From: SIG598 sp045538015 | GTDB lineage: Bacteria > Bacillota > Clostridia > Oscillospirales > Acutalibacteraceae | Reading direction: 5' to 3' | Length of the DNA stretch: 64,000 bases | Assembly: GCA_045538015.1 (NCBI GenBank) | Contig: JAZSQO010000067.1 | Span: 62,001 to 126,000, forward strand | Shown here: one piece after another, positions 52,499 through 61,213 of the stretch | Numbering within the stretch: the first letter of the stretch is position 1 | How the letters are laid out: each line of letters starts with the position of its first letter | Translations under genes and position numbers: made by a program | The notes under the pieces: generated by a model | Seen by the model: the letters and a program-made list of their open reading frames with translations, nothing else | Databases searched by the model: none | What the model was told of the DNA's origin: nothing

Positions 52499-52642
52499 AT
52501 GAAGCACATCAAGACTCTCAATTCCGCAAACCTCAAGAAGAGCGCTGTTTCCGGCGGCTGCGGCGAATGCCAGGCTCCCTGCCAGTCTGCCTGCAAGACT
52601 TCCTGCACTGTCGCCAACCAGAAGTGCGAGAAGAAGAACTGA
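52499..52642 (+). CDS. scfA: SCIFF ribosomally made peptide precursor
   Basis: 47 residues: MKHIKTLNSANLKKSAVSGG followed by a core with six cysteines (positions 21, 24, 28, 32, 36, 43), the six-cysteines-in-forty-five pattern. The leader KHIKTLN is strongly conserved in the family. The maturase encoded next forms a Cys to Thr or other thioether cross-link; final function is unknown. CGGAGGA lies eight bases before the ATG. Too short to be called by length alone, but recognised by motif and context. Confidence 0.95.
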   Translation: MKHIKTLNSANLKKSAVSGGCGECQAPCQSACKTSCTVANQKCEKKN

Positions 52643-52756
52643 TCGCGCATATTGATCTCTGAGACTTACGGGGCGGGCTGCGGCCTGCCCCTTTGTCACG
52701 CTCAACGATATTGAGAGAACAATATTGATATCATATCAAAAAGGAGTCAGACCAAG

Positions 52757-54121
52757 ATGATACATAAATATCGCCTCAACGGCTTCAACATCTGCCTCGA
52801 TGTATGCAGCGGCGCGGTTCACGTGCTGGACGACATCGCCTTCGAGCTGCTGGACTACGCCGAGGAAAAGATGCAGGAATCCCTGCCCCAGGCTGCCGTT
52901 GACGGCCTTTCCGACAAGTGGTCGGCCGAGGAGCTGGGCCAGTGCTGGACCGAGCTGTATGAGCTTTATAAGATGGGACAGCTCTTTGCCGAGGACAACT
53001 ACCGCCAGTTTGCCGACGGCATGGTGTACGCCACCCTCAAGTCCATGTGCATCAACATCAGCCACGACTGCAACCTCGCCTGCGAGTACTGCTTTGCGCA
53101 CAAGGGCGATTTCGGCGGAGCCCGCGAGCTTATGAGCGTTGAGGTGGGCAAGAAGGCCATCGATTTCCTCATCGAGCGCTCGGTGGGCCGCCACAACCTC
53201 GAGGTGGATTTCTTCGGCGGCGAGCCTCTCATGAATCTGGGCGCTGTCAAGGAGATCGTAGCCTACGCACGCGAGCAGGAAAAGATCCACGACAAGAACT
53301 TCCGCTTCACCATCACTACCAACGGCGTGCTGCTGGACGACGACGCCATCGACTTCATCAACCGGGAAATGAGCAACTGCGTGCTTTCCATCGACGGCCG
53401 CAAGGAGGTCAACGCCCGCCTGCGTGTCGACCGCGGCGGCAACGGCAGCTACGACCGCATCATCAGCAAATACAAGAAGCTGGTGGACGGCAGAGGAGAC
53501 AAGGACTACTATGTCCGCGCCACCTACACCGCCTATAACCTCGACTTTGCCGAGGATGTAATGCACCTTTATGAGCTGGGCTTCAATAACCTCTCCGAAG
53601 AGCCGGTGGTCACCGACGAGCAGCATCCCTACGCCATCCTCCCGGAGCATTTCGAGCGCATCTACGAAGAATACGAGCGCCTCGCCCTCAAGCTCATCGA
53701 CCTCAAGAAGAGGGGAGAAGACATCTGCTTCTTCCACTTTATGATCGACCTCGATCAGGGCCCCTGCGCCATCCGCCGTCTGCGCGGCTGCAGCTGCGGC
53801 AACGAGTATGTGGCCATCACTCCCTCGGGTGATATCTATCCCTGCCACAACTTTGTCGGCCAGCAGGAGTGGCTCATGGGCAGCGTGCTCACCGGTGAGT
53901 TCGACGGCGACATGAAGCGCCGCTTCGCCTCGGCTCACCTTTACAACAAAGAGGGCTGCTCCGACTGCTGGGCAAGATTCTACTGCAGCGGCGGCTGTAA
54001 CGCCATCAACAACGAGCACTGCGGTGACATTCTCAAGCCCTATCCCACCTACTGCGAGCTGGAGAAAAAACGCCTTGAATGCGCCATTATGATCAAGGCC
54101 GCTCTGGCAGCCGAGGAATAA
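52757..54121 (+). CDS. scfB: SCIFF peptide radical SAM maturase
   Basis: 454 residues. An N-terminal peptide-recognition domain, the radical SAM cluster motif CNLACEYC near residue 107, and a C-terminal SPASM domain with two auxiliary clusters (CAIRRLRGCSCGNEYVAITPSGDIYPC, CSDCWARFYCSGGC). It installs thioether bonds in the SCIFF peptide. It follows scfA by 114 bases with AAGGAG upstream. Confidence 0.95.
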   Translation: MIHKYRLNGFNICLDVCSGAVHVLDDIAFELLDYAEEKMQESLPQAAVDGLSDKWSAEELGQCWTELYELYKMGQLFAEDNYRQFADGMVYATLKSMCINISHDCNLACEYCFAHKGDFGGARELMSVEVGKKAIDFLIERSVGRHNLEVDFFGGEPLMNLGAVKEIVAYAREQEKIHDKNFRFTITTNGVLLDDDAIDFINREMSNCVLSIDGRKEVNARLRVDRGGNGSYDRIISKYKKLVDGRGDKDYYVRATYTAYNLDFAEDVMHLYELGFNNLSEEPVVTDEQHPYAILPEHFERIYEEYERLALKLIDLKKRGEDICFFHFMIDLDQGPCAIRRLRGCSCGNEYVAITPSGDIYPCHNFVGQQEWLMGSVLTGEFDGDMKRRFASAHLYNKEGCSDCWARFYCSGGCNAINNEHCGDILKPYPTYCELEKKRLECAIMIKAALAAEE

Positions 54122-54138
54122 TTCAATACCGAATCCCA

Positions 54139-54173
54139 AGCCTCGCAAGCACGGAAGCTCGTGTTTGCGAGGC
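54139..54173 (+). terminator. Terminator after scfB
   Basis: GCCTCGCAAGCACG pairs with CGTGTTTGCGAGGC (one G-T pair), followed by CTTCTTTT. Confidence 0.7.
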
Positions 54174-54664
54174 CTTCTTTTCGTGGATACGAAGTCACTC
54201 TTCGGAAACCCGAAGGTGCTGTTTCGGAAATCCGAACCTCGCCTTTAGGTTTTTCTTTGCTGAGCAGGTGATGAATTCAGGAAATCTTATGGTAAAAGCG
54301 ACGAAATATCCGAATTACCCTTGACAAAACGACAGAGTTGACATAAACTGAAGGCAGTTACAAGAGGGGCATCGCTGTACGCGGCAATATACATCGATAT
54401 ACATTCCGTGAAACTTTTGTCGAAAAGGCGATACATATCGCGCTGTTTTCTCTCATCGGCGCTGTAATTTCCCGGAAATTATCCCGCTTTTTTTCCGGCT
54501 GAGGATAGTTATCCACTCCCCCTCGGCTACAATATCTTGTGCCCGCACGCTCTGTGCGGCGGTTATGTCAATTATTTTTATCCCGAGCATGACATAATCG
54601 TGTTTACAATATCGCCTTCACTCTTTTTGAAAGGAATTTCCGCACCGGCGGAGTCGGAACAGCA
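54174..54664 (+). promoter_or_regulatory. Long leader region of proC with one promoter
   Basis: No gene is visible in this 490-bp gap. A promoter TTGACA (54321-54326), 17 bases, TAAACT (54344-54349) would give a 5' leader of about 300 bases. The leader has a small GCCGCACAGAGCGTGCGGGC hairpin on one strand near 54541-54561 but no riboswitch class I recognise. Confidence 0.4.
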
Positions 54665-55477
54665 ATGTCTGATAAAATGACTGGAATCATCGGCGTCGGC
54701 AATATGGCCGGAGCCATTCTCAACGGAATCCTCGGAGCCGGCATCCGGACTCCGGAAAGCATAATGGTCTATGATGTGCTTCCGGAGAAGCTGAAGCCAT
54801 TCACAAGCAAAGGCTGCGCGGCGGCATCGTCGGAACGCGACCTTGTCCGGCAGTGCTCCACCGTCATCCTCGCCATCAAGCCTCAGGGCTTTGCCGCTCT
54901 GCTTGAGGAAATAAAGGATGTCCTTGACGAAAACAAGCTGGTGATATCCATCGCCGCCGGAATTAGCATCGACTTCATCAACGAAGCCGTCGGAAAGACT
55001 CTGCCGGTCATCCGTGTTCTTCCCAACACTCCGATGCTCTACGGAGACGGTGTTTCGGCGCTGGCGTACCGCGCTCCCGTCACCGAGGAGCAGACCGCCT
55101 TTGCCGAAAGCATATTCAGCTCCTGCGGCCGTGTTTACCGGGTGGAGGAAGAGGACATCAACCGCACCATCCCGGTGCACAGCAGCTCGCCCGCCTACGT
55201 TTTCCTTATGATAAAGGCCATGGCCGACAACGCCGAAAAGCACGGTCTTGACCGCGCGATGGCTCTGGAAATGATAACCAGCACCTTTATCGGCGCGGCG
55301 AAGATGGTGGAGCAGTCCGGCCTTTCCTGCGAGGAGCTTATTCAGATGGTGGCCTCCAAGGGCGGAACCACCGAAGCTTCCCTTCGTTCCTTTGCCGATG
55401 ACGGTTTCACCGCCGCCATCGACCGTGCCATGGATGCCTGCATCGCCCGAGCCTATGAGCTGGGCAAAAAAGACTGA
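54665..55477 (+). CDS. proC: Pyrroline-5-carboxylate reductase
   Basis: 270 residues. It catalyses the last step of proline synthesis. The NADPH loop IIGVGNMAGAILNGIL, the middle VIRVLPNTPMLYGDGVSALA and the C-terminal EELIQMVASKGGTTEASL are typical. No proA or proB is adjacent. The ribosome site is weak (GTCGGAACAGCA). Confidence 0.93.
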   Translation: MSDKMTGIIGVGNMAGAILNGILGAGIRTPESIMVYDVLPEKLKPFTSKGCAAASSERDLVRQCSTVILAIKPQGFAALLEEIKDVLDENKLVISIAAGISIDFINEAVGKTLPVIRVLPNTPMLYGDGVSALAYRAPVTEEQTAFAESIFSSCGRVYRVEEEDINRTIPVHSSSPAYVFLMIKAMADNAEKHGLDRAMALEMITSTFIGAAKMVEQSGLSCEELIQMVASKGGTTEASLRSFADDGFTAAIDRAMDACIARAYELGKKD

Positions 55478-55592
55478 CCCGGCACAATCACACCCTCCCG
55501 GACGGAGCGATTTATCCTGTACGGCGGTTATGTTTTCCTCCGATCTCTCATAAGCATTCTGTATCCTGATGAACGGAAGTGTCTGATGAAAG

Positions 55593-56180
55593 ATGGAAAA
55601 AGCAACGATTTGCCGCCGTGACCATCATCTGTGGCCCATATGCGCCGCGCTTTGTCTGCTCGGAGCGCTGACCGGAACGGTCATTTTCGCCCGGGCGTAC
55701 AGCGAAGCCGACATTGCCGCTTTTGCTGAGACTCAGACCGCACTGCCTCCGGACTTTCTCAAGGGCTTTGCCTCCTTTCTGCGCAGAGAGCTTATCTTTC
55801 TTGTGCTGGTGGTTCTGATGTCCTGCTTTGTTTTCGGCTGGCTGGCTCTGCCCATGCTCCTTGTCTACAGAGGACTGGGTGTCGGCATCGGCGTGTGCTG
55901 TCTTTTTGACGCCTGCGGCTGGCTCGGAGCCCTTTACGGCTTCGCGGTTCTCGTGCTGCCGACCGCTGTCGCGCTGGCGGCCCATACACTTGTCAGCAGG
56001 GACGCGCTCATAGCGTCCTTTGGAATATTTCAATTCTGGGCGGGCAGAAACGCCCTCCCTCGCGGAATAACACGGCTTTTGGCGAAAATACCGCTCAGCG
56101 TCGCGGTCATGGTGTGCGCCGCCTCGCTTTCAGCCGCTGTAAGAATACCGCTGCACACGATTTTATTATTAGGAGTGTAA
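55593..56180 (+). CDS. spoIIM: SpoIIM-like membrane protein (stage II sporulation)
   Basis: 195 residues with about five hydrophobic helices (LWPICAALCLLGALTGTVIFARAY, ELIFLVLVVLMSCFVFGWLALPMLLVYRGLG, YGFAVLVLPTAVALAAHTL). The charged loop FLRRELIF before helix 2 and neighbour xerD fit SpoIIM, which works with SpoIID and SpoIIP in engulfment. Sequence similarity is modest, so the call leans on context. Its end abuts the xerD start. Confidence 0.65.
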   Translation: MEKATICRRDHHLWPICAALCLLGALTGTVIFARAYSEADIAAFAETQTALPPDFLKGFASFLRRELIFLVLVVLMSCFVFGWLALPMLLVYRGLGVGIGVCCLFDACGWLGALYGFAVLVLPTAVALAAHTLVSRDALIASFGIFQFWAGRNALPRGITRLLAKIPLSVAVMVCAASLSAAVRIPLHTILLLGV

Positions 56181-56182
56181 CA

Positions 56183-57097
56183 ATGCCAGATTACATCGAA
56201 CAGTTCCAGAAATACCTCATTGAAAACAAGGGTGTTTCCCAGAATACACTGGAGTCCTATATGCGTGACGTCAATCAGTATGTGGGTTACCTGAACGGCA
56301 ATGGGGGTCTGAGTTCGGAAGTACAGCAGCAGGAAGAGGGCATTCAGAATTTTATCGAGCACCTGCGGTCCATGAACAAATCCGCCGCCACCATCACAAG
56401 AATGCTTGCCTCTGTTCGTTCCTATTATCAGTACCTGATGCAGGAAGGCGTTGTGCAGAGCAACCCGGCAAAGCAGATAAAGCTGGAGCGCACAAAGAAG
56501 AAGGTCCCCGAGATCCTCACCGACAAGGAGATCGTTCAGCTACTGTCCATGCCCAGCACCACCGACCCCAAAGGCATCCGCGACAAGGCGATGCTTGAGC
56601 TGCTTTACGCCACGGGCATAAGAGTCTCTGAGCTTATCAATCTCGATGTCAATGATGTTCAGTGCCGCAAGGGCGAGCGGGGAGAGGTCATCTGTCGCGG
56701 CTCCAAGGGCACAAGAAAGATCCCCGTCCATCAGGAAGCGGTTGACGCGATACTGGAATACCGCAATAATATCCGTCCTCTGCTGGTTTCCCCCGAAAGC
56801 GGCGACGCTCTGTTTGTCAACCTGAACGGCGCCAGACTTTCAAGACAGGGCTTCTGGAAAATCGTGAAAAATTACGCCGAGGAGGCCGATATTAAAAAGG
56901 ATATAACTCCCCACACTCTCCGGCATTCCTTCGCCCTTCATCTCTATCAGAACGGTGCTTCCCTGCACGATCTGCAGGCCATGCTCGGCCACGCGGATAT
57001 AAGCTCTACCCAGATGTACGCCGCTATGTCCAGAAAGAACGGCTGCAGCGATGTCTACGACCGCTGCCATCCCTTCGCGGTGCGTGCCAAGCAGTGA
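56183..57097 (+). CDS. xerD: Site-specific tyrosine recombinase XerD
   Basis: 304 residues from ATG 56183 (TAGGAGTG upstream); the longer frame overlaps spoIIM and is rejected. N-terminal core-binding SAM-like domain (QFQKYLIENKGVSQNTLESYMRDV), then catalytic residues Arg in ATGIRVSEL, HTLRHSFALHL, LGHADISS and the nucleophile Tyr in TQMYAAM. It resolves chromosome dimers at dif, or acts as the clostridial single recombinase. Confidence 0.88.
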   Translation: MPDYIEQFQKYLIENKGVSQNTLESYMRDVNQYVGYLNGNGGLSSEVQQQEEGIQNFIEHLRSMNKSAATITRMLASVRSYYQYLMQEGVVQSNPAKQIKLERTKKKVPEILTDKEIVQLLSMPSTTDPKGIRDKAMLELLYATGIRVSELINLDVNDVQCRKGERGEVICRGSKGTRKIPVHQEAVDAILEYRNNIRPLLVSPESGDALFVNLNGARLSRQGFWKIVKNYAEEADIKKDITPHTLRHSFALHLYQNGASLHDLQAMLGHADISSTQMYAAMSRKNGCSDVYDRCHPFAVRAKQ

Positions 57098-57180
57098 TTT
57101 CTGATACATATTTTTCATCTGGTTCTTAATTTGTGAGGTAGTAAAAGGATAGATATATAGCCCATTAGTACATCCCGGAA

Positions 57181-57220
57181 AAACGCATCGAAGCCGATTT
57201 GGTCGGTTTCGATGCGTTTT
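57181..57220 (+). terminator. Terminator of xerD
   Basis: AAACGCATCGAAGCCGA pairs with TCGGTTTCGATGCGTTT (one G-T pair) around a five-base loop, followed by TTTAC. Confidence 0.8.
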
Positions 57221-57283
57221 ACTATACTAAAGTGTGCTATGTTGTGCAAACGGCTAATCTTTGCCGCCGAGGCAATCTAAATG

Positions 57284-57312
57284 TTGTGTTTATCCGCAAA
57301 CAGTGGTATAAT
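57284..57312 (+). promoter_or_regulatory. Promoter of the topoisomerase B-his operon
   Basis: TTGTGT (57284-57289), 17 bases, perfect TATAAT (57307-57312). No T-box or other histidine leader was seen before the first gene. Confidence 0.7.
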
Positions 57313-57347
57313 AAGCTGAATATTCAGATTAATGGAGGCAGGAACGA

Positions 57348-59339
57348 ATGAGTCCCGCAGCACCCAAAAAGAAAACCGCCGAATACGGCAACGAAAGCAT
57401 ATCGTCCCTCAAAGGCGCCGACCGGGTCAGAAAACGCCCGGGTGTTATCTTCGGCTCCGACGGAATCGAGGGCTGTCAGCATTCGGTTTTTGAAATACTG
57501 TCCAATTCCATCGACGAGGCCCGACAGGGCTACGGCTCCAAGATCGTCCTCACCCGTTACGAGGACGGCTCCATCGAGATCGAGGACTTCGGCCGCGGCA
57601 TTCCCGTGGACTACAATCCCAACGAGCAGAAATACAACTGGGAGCTGGTGTTCTGCGAGCTTTACGCTGGCGGCAAATACAAAAACGACAGCGGCGAGAA
57701 TTACGAATACTCTCTGGGTCTTAACGGCCTCGGCCTTTGCGCCACCCAGTACGCCGCGGAGTACATGGATGCCGACATCCGCCGTGACGGCTTCCGCTTC
57801 ACCCTGCATTTTGAAAAGGGCGAGAACATCGGCGGCATGAAAAAGGAAGAATACACCCGCCGGGACACCGGCACCCGCATCCGCTGGAAGCCCGACCTCG
57901 AGGTGTTCACCGACACCAACATTCCCCTCGAGTATTTTCAGGATACCGTCAAGCGGCAGGCCATCGTCAACGCCGGCCTGCAGTTCATCATCAATGACCG
58001 CATAAGCGGCCAGAAGTTTGAATACTGTTACAAGGACGGCATCGCCGACCATGTGCGCGAAACGGTAGGAGAGAGTACCCTTTCCTCGGTTCAGGTTTGG
58101 CAGTGCGAGCGCCGTGGCCGCGACCGCGAGGATAAGCCGGAATACAACGTCAAGATAAGCGCGGCGGTCACCTTCTCCAACGCGGTGACCATGACCGAAT
58201 ACTACCACAACTCCAGCTTCCTTGAGCACGGCGGCGCTCCGGAAAAGGCGGTCAAGAGCGCCTTCGTGAGCATGATCGACCAGCGGCTCAAACAGACCGG
58301 CAAATATGTAAAGAATGAAAGCTCCATCAAGTTTCAGGATGTGGAGGACTGCCTTGTTATCGTCATCTCCTCCTTCTCAAACATAACCAGCTACGAAAAC
58401 CAGACCAAGAAATCCATCACCAACCGCTTCATTCAGGAGGCCATGACCGATTTCTTCCGGCAGCAGCTGGAGATCTGGTTCCTCGAAAACCCCATCGAGG
58501 CCGACAGGATCTGCGGTCAGGTGCTCATAAACAAACAGAGCCGCGAGCATTCGGAAAAACAGCGGGTCACCATCAAGACCAAGCTGACCTCCAACATGGA
58601 CATGACCTCCCGTGTGGCCAAGTTCATCGACTGCCGCTCCAAGGACGTCAACGAGCGCGAGCTGTTCATCGTGGAGGGCGATTCGGCGGCAGGCTCCTGC
58701 AAGAACGCCCGCGATCCCTATTTCCAGGGCATCATGCCGGTGCGCGGCAAGATACTCAACTGCCTCAAGGCCGACTATAACCGCATTTTCAAGAGCGAGA
58801 CCATCACCGATCTCATCAAGGTTCTTGGCTGCGGCGTGGATGTGCAGAGCAAGGCCAACAAGAACCTCGCCTCCTTCGACATCAACAACCTGCGCTGGAA
58901 CAAGGTCATCATCTGCACCGATGCCGATGTGGACGGCTTCCAGATCCGCACGCTGATACTCACTATGATATACCGCCTCATGCCCAAGCTCATCGAGGAG
59001 GGTAAGGTGTATATCGCCGAGTCTCCTCTTTACGAGATCACCACCAAAAAGGAGACCTACTTTGCCTACAACGAGCAGGAAAAGGCCGAAATAATGGAAA
59101 TGATCGGCGAGGAAAAATTCACCATTCAGCGCTCAAAGGGTCTGGGTGAAAACAATCCCGACATGATGAGCTTTACCACCATGGCGCCCGCCACCCGCCG
59201 GCTCATCAAGGTCATGCCCTCCGATGTTGAGCAGACATGGCAGATGTTTGATATTCTGCTGGGCGACAACCTCAACGGCCGAAAGGAATTTATCGCGGTC
59301 AACGGCGAGCGCTACATTGAGCTTGCCGATGTGCAGTAA
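57348..59339 (+). CDS. Divergent type IIA topoisomerase B subunit (GyrB/ParE-like)
   Basis: 663 residues. GHKL ATPase (ILSNSIDEARQGYG, EDFGRGIPVDYNP, YEYSLGLNGLGLCATQ), transducer, Toprim domain with EGDSAAGSC and DADVDGFQIRTL, and a GyrB-type C-terminus (RSKGLGENNPDMM). The usual DADVDGSHIRTL and PLRGKILNV motifs are altered (GFQIR, PVRGKILNC), so it is not the standard GyrB. No A subunit gene adjoins it; hisZ starts 18 bases later, suggesting co-transcription. Confidence 0.87.
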   Translation: MSPAAPKKKTAEYGNESISSLKGADRVRKRPGVIFGSDGIEGCQHSVFEILSNSIDEARQGYGSKIVLTRYEDGSIEIEDFGRGIPVDYNPNEQKYNWELVFCELYAGGKYKNDSGENYEYSLGLNGLGLCATQYAAEYMDADIRRDGFRFTLHFEKGENIGGMKKEEYTRRDTGTRIRWKPDLEVFTDTNIPLEYFQDTVKRQAIVNAGLQFIINDRISGQKFEYCYKDGIADHVRETVGESTLSSVQVWQCERRGRDREDKPEYNVKISAAVTFSNAVTMTEYYHNSSFLEHGGAPEKAVKSAFVSMIDQRLKQTGKYVKNESSIKFQDVEDCLVIVISSFSNITSYENQTKKSITNRFIQEAMTDFFRQQLEIWFLENPIEADRICGQVLINKQSREHSEKQRVTIKTKLTSNMDMTSRVAKFIDCRSKDVNERELFIVEGDSAAGSCKNARDPYFQGIMPVRGKILNCLKADYNRIFKSETITDLIKVLGCGVDVQSKANKNLASFDINNLRWNKVIICTDADVDGFQIRTLILTMIYRLMPKLIEEGKVYIAESPLYEITTKKETYFAYNEQEKAEIMEMIGEEKFTIQRSKGLGENNPDMMSFTTMAPATRRLIKVMPSDVEQTWQMFDILLGDNLNGRKEFIAVNGERYIELADVQ

Positions 59340-59357
59340 ACAAGGAGAATCTGTAAT

Positions 59358-60563
59358 ATGCGTCACAATCATCTTATCACGCCGGACGGCACCTCGGATC
59401 TGCTTTTCTCCGAGTGCGTCATGCGCCGAGCTGTGGAAAAGGCGGTGTGCAAGCTCTTTGCCCGCTCCGGCTACAGCGAGGTGCGCACTCCCGTTCTGGA
59501 ATTCTACGATGTGTTCGATCTTGAGTCGGAGCCCATCCCTCAGGAGAGAATGTACAAGCTTACCGACAATAAGGGCCGCCTTCTGGTTATGCGTCCGGAC
59601 AACACCATGCCCATTGCCCGCATGGTATCCACCAAGCTGCGAAACGCCCGTATGCCCCTGCGGCTTTACTATAACCAGCCCTTCTTCCGCATCAACGACA
59701 GCCTCCACGGCGGCGCCGACCAGATAGGTCAGGTGGGCGTAGAGCTTATCGGCGTGGGCGGAATGCGCGCCGACCTTGAGATACTTACCCTCGCGGTGAG
59801 CGCTCTTGCCGAATGCACCCAGAGCTACCGGCTGGAGATCGGCTATGCCGGCATCTTCAAGGCGCTTGTAGCCAGCCTGCCCGTTGACGAGCTGCACCGG
59901 GAGCACATCCGTCGCAACATCGAATCCAAGAACTACGCCGCCCTTTCCGCCCAGCTTGACCGCATGGAGCAGACCGAAGCCGTCCGTGCCCTGCGTCAGC
60001 TGCCCCGGCTGTTCGGCGGCATTCAGGTGCTGGAAAAGGCCAGAGAGCTTATCACCGACGAGACCGTCGGCGTTTATCTTGACCGTCTGGGCGTGGTATA
60101 CAACGCCCTTTCCGAAATGGGCTACGGCGACAAGCTGATAATTGACCTCGGCCTCGTTCACCAGAACGACTACTACACCGGCCTTGTGTTCTCCGCTTAC
60201 GCCGAAGGCTCGGGTGCCAAGATACTCAGCGGCGGCCGCTACGACAATCTGCTGGGCTGCTTTGGCGCGGACAACAGCGCCTGCGGCTTTGCTATAAATA
60301 TCGACGACCTTGTAAAGACCCTCACTCCGTCGGAATACAGCGCCACCGCCGTGCCCGACCGCCTTGTTGTGGCCGAGGGCGGCAAGGAGATAGACGCTCT
60401 GCGCTACATGACCCAGCTGCAGCAGTCGGGCGTTGCCGCGGAATTCTGTCTGCTTGAGGACATCGGCGATGCCATGTCCTATGCCCGTGAACGTGGCATA
60501 AAGCACGTGGACATCGTCACCGATGACATCGAGACCGTTGAACCGGCGGAGGATAACAAATGA
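59358..60563 (+). CDS. hisZ: ATP phosphoribosyltransferase regulatory subunit HisZ
   Basis: 401 residues resembling class II HisRS catalytic cores: GTSDLLFSECVMRRAVE, LLVMRPDNTMPIARMVSTKLR, and FSAYAEGSGAKILSGGRYDNLL. It has no anticodon-binding domain, as expected for HisZ, which activates short HisG and gives histidine feedback. ATGA overlap with hisG. Confidence 0.92.
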   Translation: MRHNHLITPDGTSDLLFSECVMRRAVEKAVCKLFARSGYSEVRTPVLEFYDVFDLESEPIPQERMYKLTDNKGRLLVMRPDNTMPIARMVSTKLRNARMPLRLYYNQPFFRINDSLHGGADQIGQVGVELIGVGGMRADLEILTLAVSALAECTQSYRLEIGYAGIFKALVASLPVDELHREHIRRNIESKNYAALSAQLDRMEQTEAVRALRQLPRLFGGIQVLEKARELITDETVGVYLDRLGVVYNALSEMGYGDKLIIDLGLVHQNDYYTGLVFSAYAEGSGAKILSGGRYDNLLGCFGADNSACGFAINIDDLVKTLTPSEYSATAVPDRLVVAEGGKEIDALRYMTQLQQSGVAAEFCLLEDIGDAMSYARERGIKHVDIVTDDIETVEPAEDNK

Positions 60564-61192
60564 GACCGATAAGAATTGCCCTGACCAAGGGACGCCTTGA
60601 AAAAAAGAGCGTCGAGCTCTTTGAAAAGGCATGCATTGACTGCACCGAGATACACAACAAAGGCCGCCGCCTCATTCTTCCTCTCGGAAACGGTATGGAG
60701 GCGGTTCTGGCCAAGGCCGCCGATGTTATCACCTATGTGGAAAACGGCGTGTGCGACATCGGCATCACCGGCAAGGACACCATAATGGAGCTGGGCACCA
60801 GCATTTACGAGATACTCGATCTGGGCTTCGGCCGGTGCAAATTCGCCGTAGCCACCACCAAAGACAAGGATGTTTTCGGCGAGGTGGGCACCAAGACCAT
60901 CGCCACCAAATATCCCAACGTCACCCGCAATTACTTCGAGAGTCTCGGCATGGATGTCAATGTCATCAAGATCGAAGGCTCCGTTGAGCTGGCTCCGCTG
61001 CTGGGACTGGCCGACGCCATCGTGGATATCGTTGAGACCGGCACCACTCTCAAGGAAAACGGTCTTGAGGTCGTGCGGGATGTCAGCCCCATTTCCGCCC
61101 GTGTGATATGCAACATTGCCAGCCTCAAGCTGCGTCAGGAAGAAATAGAAACCTTTGCTCAGGCTCTTGAAAAGGCACTGGGCGACAATTAA
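60560..61192 (+). CDS. hisG: ATP phosphoribosyltransferase HisG, short form
   Basis: 210 residues, lacking the C-terminal regulatory domain of long HisG, so it needs HisZ. RIALTKGRLEKKSVELF, DIGITGKDTIME and the PRPP loop GLADAIVDIVETGTTLKENGL are present. First step of histidine synthesis. Confidence 0.95.
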   Translation: MRPIRIALTKGRLEKKSVELFEKACIDCTEIHNKGRRLILPLGNGMEAVLAKAADVITYVENGVCDIGITGKDTIMELGTSIYEILDLGFGRCKFAVATTKDKDVFGEVGTKTIATKYPNVTRNYFESLGMDVNVIKIEGSVELAPLLGLADAIVDIVETGTTLKENGLEVVRDVSPISARVICNIASLKLRQEEIETFAQALEKALGDN

Positions 61193-61213
61193 TCAGACCG
61201 GAGATGTTATACA

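Noticed and set aside
52736..54148. 470-codon frame opposite the SCIFF maturase
   Set aside because: Antisense to a gene with intact radical SAM and SPASM motifs.
57098..57347. T-box or histidine attenuator before the his genes
   Set aside because: The sequence before the topoisomerase gene has a terminator for xerD and a plain promoter only; no T-box TGGNACC segment was seen.
59133..60632. 499-codon frame opposite hisZ
   Set aside because: Antisense shadow spanning three real genes of an operon.
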